64,000 nt of DNA from Coleofasciculaceae cyanobacterium (lineage in GTDB: Bacteria > Cyanobacteriota > Cyanobacteriia > Cyanobacteriales > Xenococcaceae), in assembly GCA_036703275.1 (NCBI GenBank), contig DATNPK010000010.1, forward strand, positions 1 to 64,000, given 5' to 3'. Within the stretch, counting starts at the first letter, position 1, and each line of letters starts with the position of its first letter. Shown in pieces: positions 43,780-53,017 of this stretch. Made by a program: the position numbers and the translations under genes. The notes below the pieces were generated by a model that did not search any database, was not told the origin of the DNA, and saw nothing but the letters and a program-made list of their open reading frames with translations.

Positions 43780-43870
43780 GCAGTCTATCACGGATACCGC
43801 TACGCATATACCATGCACGGGAATCATGCACGGGCTTGACCGTGAACCCCCGCAACTGCGCTACTTCGCT
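43780..43870. repeat. Dispersed repeat block upstream of glgX
   Basis: CACGGATACCGCTACGC, then CATGCACGGGAATCATGCACGGGC and GTGAACCCCCGCAACTGCGC, give the reverse-orientation form of the repeats at 39235-39430 and echo the GAACCCCCGCAAC unit at 66-78. No gene lies here. Confidence 0.5.
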
Positions 43871-43989
43871 TTGTCGCGCTATCAGCTGTTAGCTTAGAGT
43901 AGAAAATGAGATGTGCTAGGTTTTACCATAGCATCCTTAATTTAAGGTTGCGGTACTTTATAAACAGAATTACTTAAAATAGTAATTAG

Positions 43990-44880
43990 TTAGCTTGCCA
44001 GAAATTCTCGTATGTAACCATTAACCAATTCTGGTTGTTCTTGTTGCACCCAGTGGCTACAGTTAGGAATATATTTTATTTGCCAATCTCTAACATAGGC
44101 TTCTGTGCCATAAGTTAGTTCTTTGCCCAGTGCCTTATCCTCTTCGCCCCAAATAGTTAGAGTCGGAATATCTAAAACGCCCCACTGTTGGCGATCGCCT
44201 AGTCCATTTAAAGGGTTATTTCCCAAAAATAAAGACTGAAAAATACAGCGATAATAATTCACCATAGCGGTAAGTGCGCCAGGTTTAGCAGCAGCGTTGC
44301 GGTAAGCATTTAAATCTGCTTCACTAAAGGCAGTTTGATCGATCGCCATGCCCAAAAAGGCTTCTTTAATTGCCTGATAGTCATTCAACTGAAGCACAAA
44401 TTCTGGCAACCAGGGTAATTGAAAAGCAAAGATATACCAGCTTTTTAGTAGCTGCTGGGGAGTTTGCAATCCTGCGGCAAATTTAGCCGGATGAGGAATA
44501 TTCAAGACAATTAATTTTTCTAGCATTTCGGGATAGGCATAGGCAAAATTCCAGGCGATCGCTCCTCCCCAATCATGAGCGACTAATATACAGTCTTCAT
44601 AGCCCAAGCCAGTAATTACACCTTTAACATCGGCAATCAATTCAGACATTCGATAAGCTTCTAACTGTTCGGGTTTATCGCTGTCGTTGTATCCTCTTAG
44701 ATCGACTGCAACCACATGGTAATCCTGAGCAAATTCTCTAATCTGATGTCGCCAGGAATACCAAAATTCAGGAAACCCATGCAGCATCAGCATCAGTTTT
44801 CCCTCTCCCTGGTTGACATAATGCAGCCTGATTCCGTTGGTGCTAATAAAATTGTGCGACCAACCATTAGTAGTAGTCAT
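43990..44880 (-). CDS. Alpha/beta hydrolase (epoxide-hydrolase-like)
   Basis: The 296-residue protein has the oxyanion motif LMLHGFPEFWYSWRHQI (about 31-47) and the nucleophile elbow LVAHDWGGAIAW (about 100-111), in which Asp replaces Ser. Asp250-type acid (WGEEDKALG) and the final His in NCSHWVQQEQPE complete the triad. Asp as nucleophile with HGFPE is typical of soluble epoxide hydrolases and fluoroacetate/haloalkane relatives. The substrate is unknown. It is a single-gene unit. Confidence 0.88.
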   Translation of the reverse strand: MTTTNGWSHNFISTNGIRLHYVNQGEGKLMLMLHGFPEFWYSWRHQIREFAQDYHVVAVDLRGYNDSDKPEQLEAYRMSELIADVKGVITGLGYEDCILVAHDWGGAIAWNFAYAYPEMLEKLIVLNIPHPAKFAAGLQTPQQLLKSWYIFAFQLPWLPEFVLQLNDYQAIKEAFLGMAIDQTAFSEADLNAYRNAAAKPGALTAMVNYYRCIFQSLFLGNNPLNGLGDRQQWGVLDIPTLTIWGEEDKALGKELTYGTEAYVRDWQIKYIPNCSHWVQQEQPELVNGYIREFLAS

Positions 44881-44947
44881 TTTTTAGCTCATCACTAAGC
44901 GAACACTTTTAAATTAGCGCAATTCAACTACGGGCCGCAGATTTACC

Positions 44948-46693
44948 CTACCGTTGCATCACGCTGGGGACATCTACACTATTAAGAGGATAGGCAAAAA
45001 GGTATCCCTGCCCATATTCACAACCCAAACTGCGCAGTATTTTTAATTGAGCCTCTGTTTCAATACCTTCGGCAACAACATCTAAACCCAAACTATGAGC
45101 CAGATTGACGATCGCCTTGATAATATCGTAGTTCGTACTGTTTATTTCAGGTCCGATAAAAGAACGGTCTATTTTAACCGTATCAACAGGTAGATAGCGC
45201 AGGTAGCTTAAGGAAGAATAACCTGTACCAAAGTCATCTAAACACAGTTTGATTTCACGCTCTTTCAACTGTTCGAGAACTTTAGTAACTGCCGAAGTAT
45301 TTTCCATCAGAGTACTCTCGGTAATTTCTAGCTTCAGGTCTTTCCCCGTTAAATTTAAGGACTGGAGCAAAGCATCTATTTGCGGGATTAATTCAGGATG
45401 ATAAATTTGAATCCGTGATAAATTGATGCTTATTGTCAAAGAAGAATCAACTGCAAAAGACTTTTGCCACGTCACTAGCTGACAACAGGCTTCTGAAAGG
45501 ATCCATTGACCAAGGGCAATAATCTGCCCCGTTTCTTCGCAAATTGGAATAAACTTATCTGGCGGAATTGACCCCAAAGAATCGTGCTTCCATCTTACCA
45601 AAGCTTCTAAACAGTTGATTTCACCCGTGTCCAAAGATACGATCGGCTGGTAGTTTAAATATAGCTGCTGATTATCGATCGCCTGCTGCAAATCATTTTC
45701 CAAACGCAGTTTTTCTACTGCCTTACTCTGCATCTTTTCATCGAACAAAACCGAAGTTTTTGCAAAGTTGACCTTGGCATACTGCATGGCGGTATCTGCC
45801 CAGCGCAACATCTTTTCTGGTTCTTGATTGTTATTGTGGTTTAGGGCTATCCCAATACTCACCGTAGAACAGACTGTAGCGTTGTTAATGTTAAACGGTT
45901 TAATTAGCTGCCGATAGAGACTTTCTGCTTGATTTAGAACATCCTCAGGACTATTAATGTCTGCGACTAGTAGGGCAAATTCATCTTCACCTATTCTGGC
46001 GACTATGTTTGAATAAGTAGTCGTGACATACTCCTGCAAACGCCGAGCCACGGCAATTAACAGCTCTTCACTGATTGCATAGCCTAAACTATGCTTAATG
46101 CTGCGAAAACGGTCAATACTAAGCAGTAGAACGGCAAATAAATTTGGGGTCGCTGCTAAAGTTGCGTTTCGCTCGCGGCATTGGTTCAAGTCATCATGCC
46201 GAGCTATTTCTCGATTTAAATGTTCTAAAAATAGAGTTCTGTTGGGCAAATTGGTCAGCTTGTCATAGTAGGCTAAGTATCTTAGTCTTTTCTGAGCAGC
46301 GCGATATTCTTCTCTTAAAACAGCTTCTCTTAATTCTCGTTCTACTGCGGGAATCAGTCGCGATAATTGTCCTTTGACTAGATAATCATGCGCCCCCGCC
46401 TTCATCGCTGCCACGGCGGTATCTTCGCCAATCTTACCCGATACAATTACAAAGGGTAAATCTAGCTGCCGTTCCTTAAGTAACTCTAAAGCAGCGATCG
46501 CGCTAAACTGGGGCATAGAATAATCTGCTAAGACGATATCCCAAAGCTGTTTTTCCAGAGCAATCTGCATACTTGATTTGGTATCTACTCGCTGATAAAT
46601 TATTTCATAATCGCCGCGTTTTAAAGCAATGGCTAATAGCTCGGCATCATCTTCTGAATCTTCAACAATTAAGACTCGCAGAAGTTTATTCAT
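44948..46693 (-). CDS. Response regulator with GGDEF (degenerate) and EAL domains
   Basis: The 581-residue protein has REC (about 5-120; VLIVEDSEDDAELL, phospho-Asp in VLADYSMPQ), GGDEF (about 150-310; active-site RIGEDEFALLV, where the motif is GEDEF) and EAL (about 325-575; LEALVRW, INLSRIQI, DDFGTGYSSLSYL, VKIDRSF, VAEGIET). The EAL residues for Mg and catalysis are present, so cyclic-di-GMP hydrolysis is likely. Cyclase activity is doubtful. It overlaps the upstream Rcp1-type gene by 8 bases (ATGAATAA), so the two are co-translated. Confidence 0.92.
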   Translation of the reverse strand: MNKLLRVLIVEDSEDDAELLAIALKRGDYEIIYQRVDTKSSMQIALEKQLWDIVLADYSMPQFSAIAALELLKERQLDLPFVIVSGKIGEDTAVAAMKAGAHDYLVKGQLSRLIPAVERELREAVLREEYRAAQKRLRYLAYYDKLTNLPNRTLFLEHLNREIARHDDLNQCRERNATLAATPNLFAVLLLSIDRFRSIKHSLGYAISEELLIAVARRLQEYVTTTYSNIVARIGEDEFALLVADINSPEDVLNQAESLYRQLIKPFNINNATVCSTVSIGIALNHNNNQEPEKMLRWADTAMQYAKVNFAKTSVLFDEKMQSKAVEKLRLENDLQQAIDNQQLYLNYQPIVSLDTGEINCLEALVRWKHDSLGSIPPDKFIPICEETGQIIALGQWILSEACCQLVTWQKSFAVDSSLTISINLSRIQIYHPELIPQIDALLQSLNLTGKDLKLEITESTLMENTSAVTKVLEQLKEREIKLCLDDFGTGYSSLSYLRYLPVDTVKIDRSFIGPEINSTNYDIIKAIVNLAHSLGLDVVAEGIETEAQLKILRSLGCEYGQGYLFAYPLNSVDVPSVMQR

Positions 46694-47159
46694 TTAGGAC
46701 TCCAAAAACAGGTGGAAGCTGATTAACAGTCAACCAGTACGTACTTATTTCTCTAACAAAATTTTGTAGTTGTGTAAAGTGTATCGGTTTTCTGATGTAA
46801 CTATTGCAACCATTAATATAACTGTCAATCAGGTCCTGTGGCTCATTTGAAGAGCTAATTATAACAACAGGTAAAATTTTCGTCCTAGGATTGGCGCGAA
46901 TCCGCCGTAAGACTTCAATTCCACTAATTTTGGGCAGATTTAAATCCAGCATAATCAAAGCAGGCATCGATGCTAAACTGCGATCGCTCGATGCTAACGA
47001 ATCATCACGATCCGCTTGTCTTTGGAGGTAATCTAATGCCTTAATTCCATCAGATACTACGATTAAATTATGCGGAATTTCACCCTGAGCAAAAGCCAGT
47101 TTCATTAACTCGCGATCATCAGGGTTATCTTCAACCAATAATATATTTTTAGTTGGCAT
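46686..47159 (-). CDS. Single-domain response regulator (Rcp1-like)
   Basis: This 157-residue CheY-type receiver has the acidic pocket LLVEDNPDDRELM, the phosphorylation site LIMLDLNLPKISG and the signature Lys in YIRKPIHFTQ. The insert between beta-3 and the acceptor and the C-terminal extension match Rcp1-like regulators that partner with phytochromes. No histidine kinase is adjacent. The downstream REC-GGDEF-EAL protein overlaps it by 8 bases, which suggests one signalling unit. Confidence 0.9.
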   Translation of the reverse strand: MPTKNILLVEDNPDDRELMKLAFAQGEIPHNLIVVSDGIKALDYLQRQADRDDSLASSDRSLASMPALIMLDLNLPKISGIEVLRRIRANPRTKILPVVIISSSNEPQDLIDSYINGCNSYIRKPIHFTQLQNFVREISTYWLTVNQLPPVFGVLNE

Positions 47160-47591
47160 TATATAAATTGTCTATATTTAAAAAGCCAGGATTTGCTGCT
47201 GACTGAATATTGCTAATATTTATTTAGTTTATAACTATACATCCAAGCTTTTTGACGCAAATATGGTATTTATATTTAGTTTTTCAGAACTTATATTATT
47301 CTAGGGTTCTGTATCTTGTATCACATCATATATGCTACCGCAACGCTTTGAAAGCTTTATTTACTAGAATAAAATTTGTCCAAAGTGTATACAGAGATTG
47401 ATCTCTATCGATGCCAACTATAGTTTACTTTAGACGTACGAAAAATAACCAAAATTAATATTTATAGCTGCATAATTTTTCACTTTAAACTTTAATCAAA
47501 ACCTAACATAAGTAACTTAAGCGTAAACATTTTTATGACTTATTTAAAATTTAGAAAAATTGTCAATAAACATCAAAAATAAAAGCTTAAA
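47160..47591. other. Gene-free divergent region
   Basis: About 430 AT-rich bases between two divergent signalling genes. I see no RNA gene, strong hairpin or repeat. It should contain both promoters. Confidence 0.4.
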
Positions 47592-48881
47592 ATGAGCGTT
47601 AATTTCGATTTAACTAATCACGGATACAAGATTGAAGCTGAGTTGGGGCGAAATCGAGAAGGAGGAAGAATTACCTGGAAAGCAATAGAACTCAAAACAC
47701 AACGAACCGTCGTAATCAAGCAATTTTGTTTTGCTATAGATAGCTCTAGCTGGTCGGGGTATAAAGCTTATGAGCAAGAAATTAAGATTTTGCAACAGCT
47801 AAATCATCCTGGTATTCCCAAATACTTAGCTAGCATTGAAACTCAAGCAGGTTTTTGTCTAATTCAAGAATATATTTCTGCTTCAGCTTTAAGTGATTTT
47901 CGCGAGCTAACTGTATCTGAAGTTAAACACCTAGCTTTAAAAATACTCGATATTTTAATTTATTTACAGCAGCTAAATCCCCCCATACTACACCGCGATT
48001 TAAAACCCGAAAATATTTTGCTTGATGAAGCTTTAAATGCTTATTTAATTGACTTTGGATTTGCGAGTTTAGGCAGTAAAGAAGTTGCTGGAAGTAGTGT
48101 TTTTAAAGGGACTCCTGGCTTTATTGCTCCCGAACAAATTATTAAGCCAACTATGGCTTCAGATATTTATAGTTTGGGAGTAACTTTGGTCTGTCTTTTA
48201 ACTAGGCAAGATATTAGCGAAATTCGCGTCTCGGCACTAGAAGATAATCCCTATCAATTAACCATAAAATCGTTATTACCGCAATTAGATCGACAGTTGG
48301 TTGGCTGGTTAGAAAAAATGACTCATGCTAAGGTAAGTCAGCGTTTTAATAATGCTTTAGCTGCTAAAAATGCCTTACTTGAACTCGACCTAGCCGTCGA
48401 ATCACCCAGCAGAATTACGCCAACAATTAACTTTAAGTTGAATTCGCTAATCGAACCCAAAATTATCGCGGCAACAGCTGCAATTTCTGGTTTAACCACG
48501 GTAGCGGTATGGGCAATTAATTTTGCCTATGGTCAATTTGAATCAACAATAATTAATATAGCGATCGCCATACTAGCTGCGGTAGCAATTAGCATCACCG
48601 AATTAGGCGCAGCAACCATTGCCCTGGCAGATCGACAGGCTAGATCTCAAGGAATAGGTTTGGCAGTGATTATTCCCGTTTTGTTAGTAACCATCAGTAG
48701 CTTAATTTGGGGCATCAAAGAAGCTGTGAGTATCTCAGCAGCAATCTCTGTAACCGAAGTTTTGATTCTTTCCTATTATTGGTGGCAGATACCAACGGCG
48801 GTGGCAGGTACAAAAATTAGGACAAGTTTTTGGTTGAGTGCGATCGCGATCGGCATTACCTTGGGCTTAAAGCTAATTTAG
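47592..48881 (+). CDS. Membrane-anchored serine/threonine protein kinase
   Basis: The Hanks-type kinase domain occupies about 10-265. A catalytic Lys lies in VVIKQFCF, HRDLKPENILL is the catalytic loop, DFGFAS is the Mg loop, and GTPGFIAPEQ is the activation segment. The glycine loop is atypical (LGRNREGGR). After a short linker come five or so hydrophobic helices (about 290-428), so the kinase is bound to the membrane by a polytopic C-terminal domain. No PASTA or sensor domain is visible. The gene is complete. Confidence 0.88.
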   Translation: MSVNFDLTNHGYKIEAELGRNREGGRITWKAIELKTQRTVVIKQFCFAIDSSSWSGYKAYEQEIKILQQLNHPGIPKYLASIETQAGFCLIQEYISASALSDFRELTVSEVKHLALKILDILIYLQQLNPPILHRDLKPENILLDEALNAYLIDFGFASLGSKEVAGSSVFKGTPGFIAPEQIIKPTMASDIYSLGVTLVCLLTRQDISEIRVSALEDNPYQLTIKSLLPQLDRQLVGWLEKMTHAKVSQRFNNALAAKNALLELDLAVESPSRITPTINFKLNSLIEPKIIAATAAISGLTTVAVWAINFAYGQFESTIINIAIAILAAVAISITELGAATIALADRQARSQGIGLAVIIPVLLVTISSLIWGIKEAVSISAAISVTEVLILSYYWWQIPTAVAGTKIRTSFWLSAIAIGITLGLKLI

Positions 48882-48996
48882 TAGTATTATCAATTAGTAA
48901 TCAAGTTTTGAACTCTTCGCTATAATTCAAGATGAAATGATTCAAGATTAAACCAAAATAGTCTAATAATAAGACGATGTTGTGGAGGAGACGGCA

Positions 48997-49839
48997 TTGG
49001 ATGAACTGAAGGCAGGATTAGCATTAGCCACGGAAGAAGAATTACAGCAAATAACGCAGATACTATTTCATCGTCGTTTCAATCCTCTAGACTATTTGCA
49101 GACACCTGAGCCAATCCAAATTCAAAGCCAGGATCTCGATCTGTGGCTCGATTCAATTGACCAAAGATTTCGTTACCTGGCAGCCGATGGCATCACCGTA
49201 CTGCGGGGGCGTACCCAGGAAGTATCTTATCGCGAAATATTAGTTAAAGTTTGTCATTATCTCAAAATTCCTTATTCAGGAATGATGAACGCTATTGACA
49301 TTGAGGCAGAAATTTTTTTACATCTGATTAGTAAAGCTTGGGATAAGCTTCCTCCTCAAGAACAAAAATCGCTTCAGGCACAGGTAGGCAGTTCTCTAGC
49401 AACGGCACATCCTCCCGAACCTTTACCCATACACTTGCAGCACAGCCCGCTTAAAATACTGTTAAAAGGTAGTGGTATTGTCGCGGTTAGTACTGTTTTA
49501 AAATCATGGATGCTAAAACATATTGCCCGACAGTTTGCACTTCATTTTGCTACTTACCAGGCAGCAAAAACAGCTTTGATCAAAGGTGGCACAACGGCAG
49601 TGGCTGGCTTGAGTAATCAATTGGCGCTACAGACAGCCAAAAAAGGTATGGTAACTAATGCGGCGCGTTATGGAACAGCTAGGGGAGTGTTTAGTCTGCT
49701 TGGTCCAATTATCTGGGGCTATTTTGTCGCCGATTTAGGTTGGAAAGCGATCGCGACTAACTATGGTCGAGTTATTCCGATTGTGTTTACCTTGGCGCAA
49801 ATTCGCCTCATTCGTGGCGAATCTCTGGGAATAGGTTAA
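48997..49839 (+). CDS. YaaW-like (UPF0174) protein
   Basis: I place the start at TTG 48997, eight bases after GGAGGAG; GTG 48982 overlaps that site and is less likely. The protein has about 280 residues with a helical N-terminus (LATEEELQQITQILFHRRFNPLD). Its C-terminal half is rich in Ala/Gly helices that probably touch the membrane (FSLLGPIIWGYFVADLGWKAI). The arrangement resembles the E. coli YaaW/UPF0174 family, whose function is unknown. Confidence 0.72.
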   Translation: MDELKAGLALATEEELQQITQILFHRRFNPLDYLQTPEPIQIQSQDLDLWLDSIDQRFRYLAADGITVLRGRTQEVSYREILVKVCHYLKIPYSGMMNAIDIEAEIFLHLISKAWDKLPPQEQKSLQAQVGSSLATAHPPEPLPIHLQHSPLKILLKGSGIVAVSTVLKSWMLKHIARQFALHFATYQAAKTALIKGGTTAVAGLSNQLALQTAKKGMVTNAARYGTARGVFSLLGPIIWGYFVADLGWKAIATNYGRVIPIVFTLAQIRLIRGESLGIG

Positions 49840-49995
49840 AATTTCGTCGAGCGAGCAAGCGATCCCCAAAGCAAAATCAACAAGCCTATAAACAATTTAT
49901 TAAGATTACCAGGGGTGGACTGAAAAACCTTAGAACATATAAAAAAGAAAGGAAATTTACAAATAATATCCCCGAAAGTTTTTGCTTCTCTATAT

Positions 49996-51591
49996 ATGAC
50001 ACATTTTCCTTGGTTAACTACGTGTATTCTATTTCCCATCGCTGCGTCTCTGTTTTTGCCGCTCATTCCTGATAAAGATGGCAAAACCGTGCGCTGGTAT
50101 GCTCTAGTCATTGGCTTAATTGACTTTGCGATTATAGTCTATGGTTTTTACCAAGACTATGACTTTAATAATCCCAATCTACAGCTAGTTGAAAGTTACG
50201 CTTGGATACCCCAGCTAGATCTTAACTGGTCGGTTGGTGCTGATGGGCTATCTATGCCCTTGATTTTGCTGACGGGCTTTATTACCACTTTGGCGATGAT
50301 GGCAGCTTGGCCTGTCACCTACAAACCAAAGCTCTTTTATTTTTTGATGTTGGCAATGTATGGCGGACAAATTGCTGTATTTGCCGTACAGGATATGCTG
50401 CTATTTTTCCTGGTTTGGGAATTAGAGCTAGTTCCCGTATATCTTATCTTGTCGATCTGGGGTGGTAAAAAACGCCTTTATGCTGCGACTAAGTTTATCC
50501 TCTATACCGCAGGGGGTTCACTGTTTATTTTGATCGCTGGCTTAACTATGGCATTTTATGGCGATACGGTGACTTTTAACATGAGTGCGATCGCTGCTAA
50601 AGATTATAGTTTTAATCTGCAATTATTTTTGTACGCTGGCTTTCTCATTGCCTACGGCGTTAAGCTACCGATTTTCCCTCTCCATACTTGGCTACCAGAT
50701 GCTCATGGCGAAGCCACTGCTCCAGCCCATATGTTGCTGGCAGGTATTCTGCTCAAAATGGGAGGATATGCTCTATTACGGATGAATGCGGGAATGCTGC
50801 CCGATGCTCATGCTTTTTTTGCTCCCGTATTGGTAATTTTGGGGGTAGTAAATATTGTTTATGCAGCACTAACCTCCTTTGCTCAACGCAACCTCAAGCG
50901 CAAAATTGCCTACTCGTCGATTTCCCATATGGGCTTTGTCTTAATTGGGATTGCCTCCTTTACTGATTTAGGAACTAGTGGCGCGATGCTACAGATGATT
51001 TCTCATGGTCTGATTGGGGCGAGTCTCTTCTTTATGGTGGGTGCTACCTACGATCGCAGCCATACTTTAATGCTCGATGAAATGGGCGGTGTTGGTCAAA
51101 AAATGAAAAAGATCTTCGCCATGTGGACTACCTGTTCCTTTGCTTCTTTGGCACTACCAGGAATGAGTGGTTTTGTCGCAGAATTGATGGTATTTGTTGG
51201 TTTTGCTACTAGCGATGCCTACAACTCTACCTTTAAAGTATGCATTGTCTTCTTGGCTGCGGTAGGAGTAATCTTAACTCCCATCTACTTGTTATCAATG
51301 CTGCGGGAAATGCTTTATGGTCCAGAAAATAAAGAACTAGTCGATCACACTAATCTGGTAGATGCCGAACCTAGAGAAGTGTTTATCATCGCTTGCTTGT
51401 TAATTCCCATTATTGGGATTGGTTTGTATCCCAAGGTGGTTACGCAAATCTATGACTCTAGCATCACTCAGCTTACAGCTAGATTGCGAGCTTCTGTACC
51501 TAGTTTGGTACAAGAGGCTAAAGTTCCAGCCAATATCTCTTCAATGATCTCTTTGGCTGCACCAGAAATTGAAACAGTTAAAGCTGACTAA
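49996..51591 (+). CDS. ndhD: NAD(P)H-quinone oxidoreductase subunit 4 (NdhD)
   Basis: This 531-residue membrane subunit of cyanobacterial NDH-1 has about 14 helices. It includes the proton-channel blocks [31 protein letters not shown] with the key Glu, [19 protein letters not shown] with the key Lys, and [17 protein letters not shown]-1 carries respiratory and cyclic electron flow. The protein fits the NdhD1/D2 branch rather than the CO2-uptake D3/D4 type, judged only by general similarity. No other ndh gene is adjacent. Confidence 0.93.
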   Translation: MTHFPWLTTCILFPIAASLFLPLIPDKDGKTVRWYALVIGLIDFAIIVYGFYQDYDFNNPNLQLVESYAWIPQLDLNWSVGADGLSMPLILLTGFITTLAMMAAWPVTYKPKLFYFLMLAMYGGQIAVFAVQDMLLFFLVWELELVPVYLILSIWGGKKRLYAATKFILYTAGGSLFILIAGLTMAFYGDTVTFNMSAIAAKDYSFNLQLFLYAGFLIAYGVKLPIFPLHTWLPDAHGEATAPAHMLLAGILLKMGGYALLRMNAGMLPDAHAFFAPVLVILGVVNIVYAALTSFAQRNLKRKIAYSSISHMGFVLIGIASFTDLGTSGAMLQMISHGLIGASLFFMVGATYDRSHTLMLDEMGGVGQKMKKIFAMWTTCSFASLALPGMSGFVAELMVFVGFATSDAYNSTFKVCIVFLAAVGVILTPIYLLSMLREMLYGPENKELVDHTNLVDAEPREVFIIACLLIPIIGIGLYPKVVTQIYDSSITQLTARLRASVPSLVQEAKVPANISSMISLAAPEIETVKAD

Positions 51592-51763
51592 ATATTTACC
51601 TAGATCTTGACTAATTATCTATCCTGTGGGGGTTTGGCACTGCTGAACCCTTATTTTTATTAGCTTGTATAGCCGTACAAAATTAGATTAGGACACAAAA
51701 CCTATTGGCTCGCAGTAGCAAGTAGCAAAATGTCTTAATGTTAATGTGTATTGCTATAGTTAA

Positions 51764-52801
51764 TCAATTGACAAGATCTTCTTTGGGTACAATTAGAGGA
51801 TTTTCCGACCTTACTTGAGATACTAATATATAGCCCGAAGCAGCCAGAGCTAATAGGCTACATAGTCCGCTGGCTATTAACCAGTTTCTCATCGTTTTCA
51901 GTTGCCGATCTACGTCTCCAAAAGAAGCCCGAATCGGATTAACCACAGTCATTAATTCTTGACGATTCTTTGATTCGTAGTCTTCGATAGAAGGACGCAT
52001 TTCATCCCGCTGTACAGCCCATTCCTGCAAGGCTGCCCTTTGGCGCGACCAATCATCTAGGGCAATAGATAGCTTACCGTCTAAATCCTGCTTTAAGTTA
52101 TTAATTTGTTGATTAAACTGGATGCTTAAATTACGATTTGCTTGATTAAACTGGCTATTAGTGTTAATCAGTTCTTTACGCAGAGATTTCCAACTAGACT
52201 GGTTTTTATATTCTAGTTCGTTAATTTTTCCTTGGTTGGTATCGATTTTGCCTTCTAGTTCATTAAGACGTTGTTCCAGCTTTTGCTCTATTTGCTCATA
52301 ATGCTCGGTATTCATTGAAGCATTATATTCGGCGATTATATTTTCAAATCTAAAACGATAGGTTTCGATGAATTCTTCTATCTGAGTTTGTAGGGGAGTT
52401 AAAGAATTATTGCCTGGTTTTGATTCTAATAAATTTACATTATTGTAAACCGAGCGAATTTTTTGTACTAGTTCATCGGCGGTGGTGTTTTTAAGTAGGT
52501 ATCCTTTTGCCCCAGCTTGTAAAGATTTGCCTAAATAAGCATCATCATCATGACCACTAAGAAAAATTACTTTTACTTTGGGAAAACGTTGAGAAATAAT
52601 TTTAGTTGCTTTTAAACCATCCATCTGTGGCATATTAATATCCATTAGCACAATATCAGGCTGCAATTTTTCTACTTCTTGAATAGCATCTTGACCATTG
52701 TGAGCCACTCCTAATACTTGAATATCCTGTTCTACATCGAGCCAAGTTTTCAGCACTTCACATAGAAGAGCCTGATCGTCTACTAATAAAATATTAATCA
52801 T
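51764..52801 (-). CDS. Response regulator with coiled coil and C-terminal membrane anchor
   Basis: The 345-residue protein starts with a NarL-type receiver (1-120; ILLVDDQALLCE, phospho-Asp in IVLMDINMPQMDG, Lys in YLLKNTTADE). In place of a DNA-binding domain it has a long Gln/Asn/Leu-rich coiled coil (about 160-285) and one membrane helix near the C-terminus (WLIASGLCSLLALAASGYILV, about 308-328). Phosphorylation would therefore act on a membrane-bound scaffold, not a promoter. I know of no standard name for this layout. Confidence 0.85.
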   Translation of the reverse strand: MINILLVDDQALLCEVLKTWLDVEQDIQVLGVAHNGQDAIQEVEKLQPDIVLMDINMPQMDGLKATKIISQRFPKVKVIFLSGHDDDAYLGKSLQAGAKGYLLKNTTADELVQKIRSVYNNVNLLESKPGNNSLTPLQTQIEEFIETYRFRFENIIAEYNASMNTEHYEQIEQKLEQRLNELEGKIDTNQGKINELEYKNQSSWKSLRKELINTNSQFNQANRNLSIQFNQQINNLKQDLDGKLSIALDDWSRQRAALQEWAVQRDEMRPSIEDYESKNRQELMTVVNPIRASFGDVDRQLKTMRNWLIASGLCSLLALAASGYILVSQVRSENPLIVPKEDLVN

Positions 52802-53017
52802 TCAATATACCTAGATAACTCTAATTCCTAATATTTATGCCGAAACGCAACTCAAACATAGTATTTCCGATGATCTTAATAGATAATTGGGCAAAAAAAT
52901 GATTACACTTCAACTCTTCAACTGTTTGTCAAGCTACTTGGAATGCTGAAGAAAATAAATACCAGATAGGTTGAATTACTTTAACTTGCAGGAGCGATTA
53001 ACTAGTTTCAATCAATT
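52802..53017. other. Gene-free stretch before the tandem duplication
   Basis: AT-rich spacer with no gene. It should contain the promoter of the membrane-anchored response regulator. The duplicated unit starts at 53018. Confidence 0.35.
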
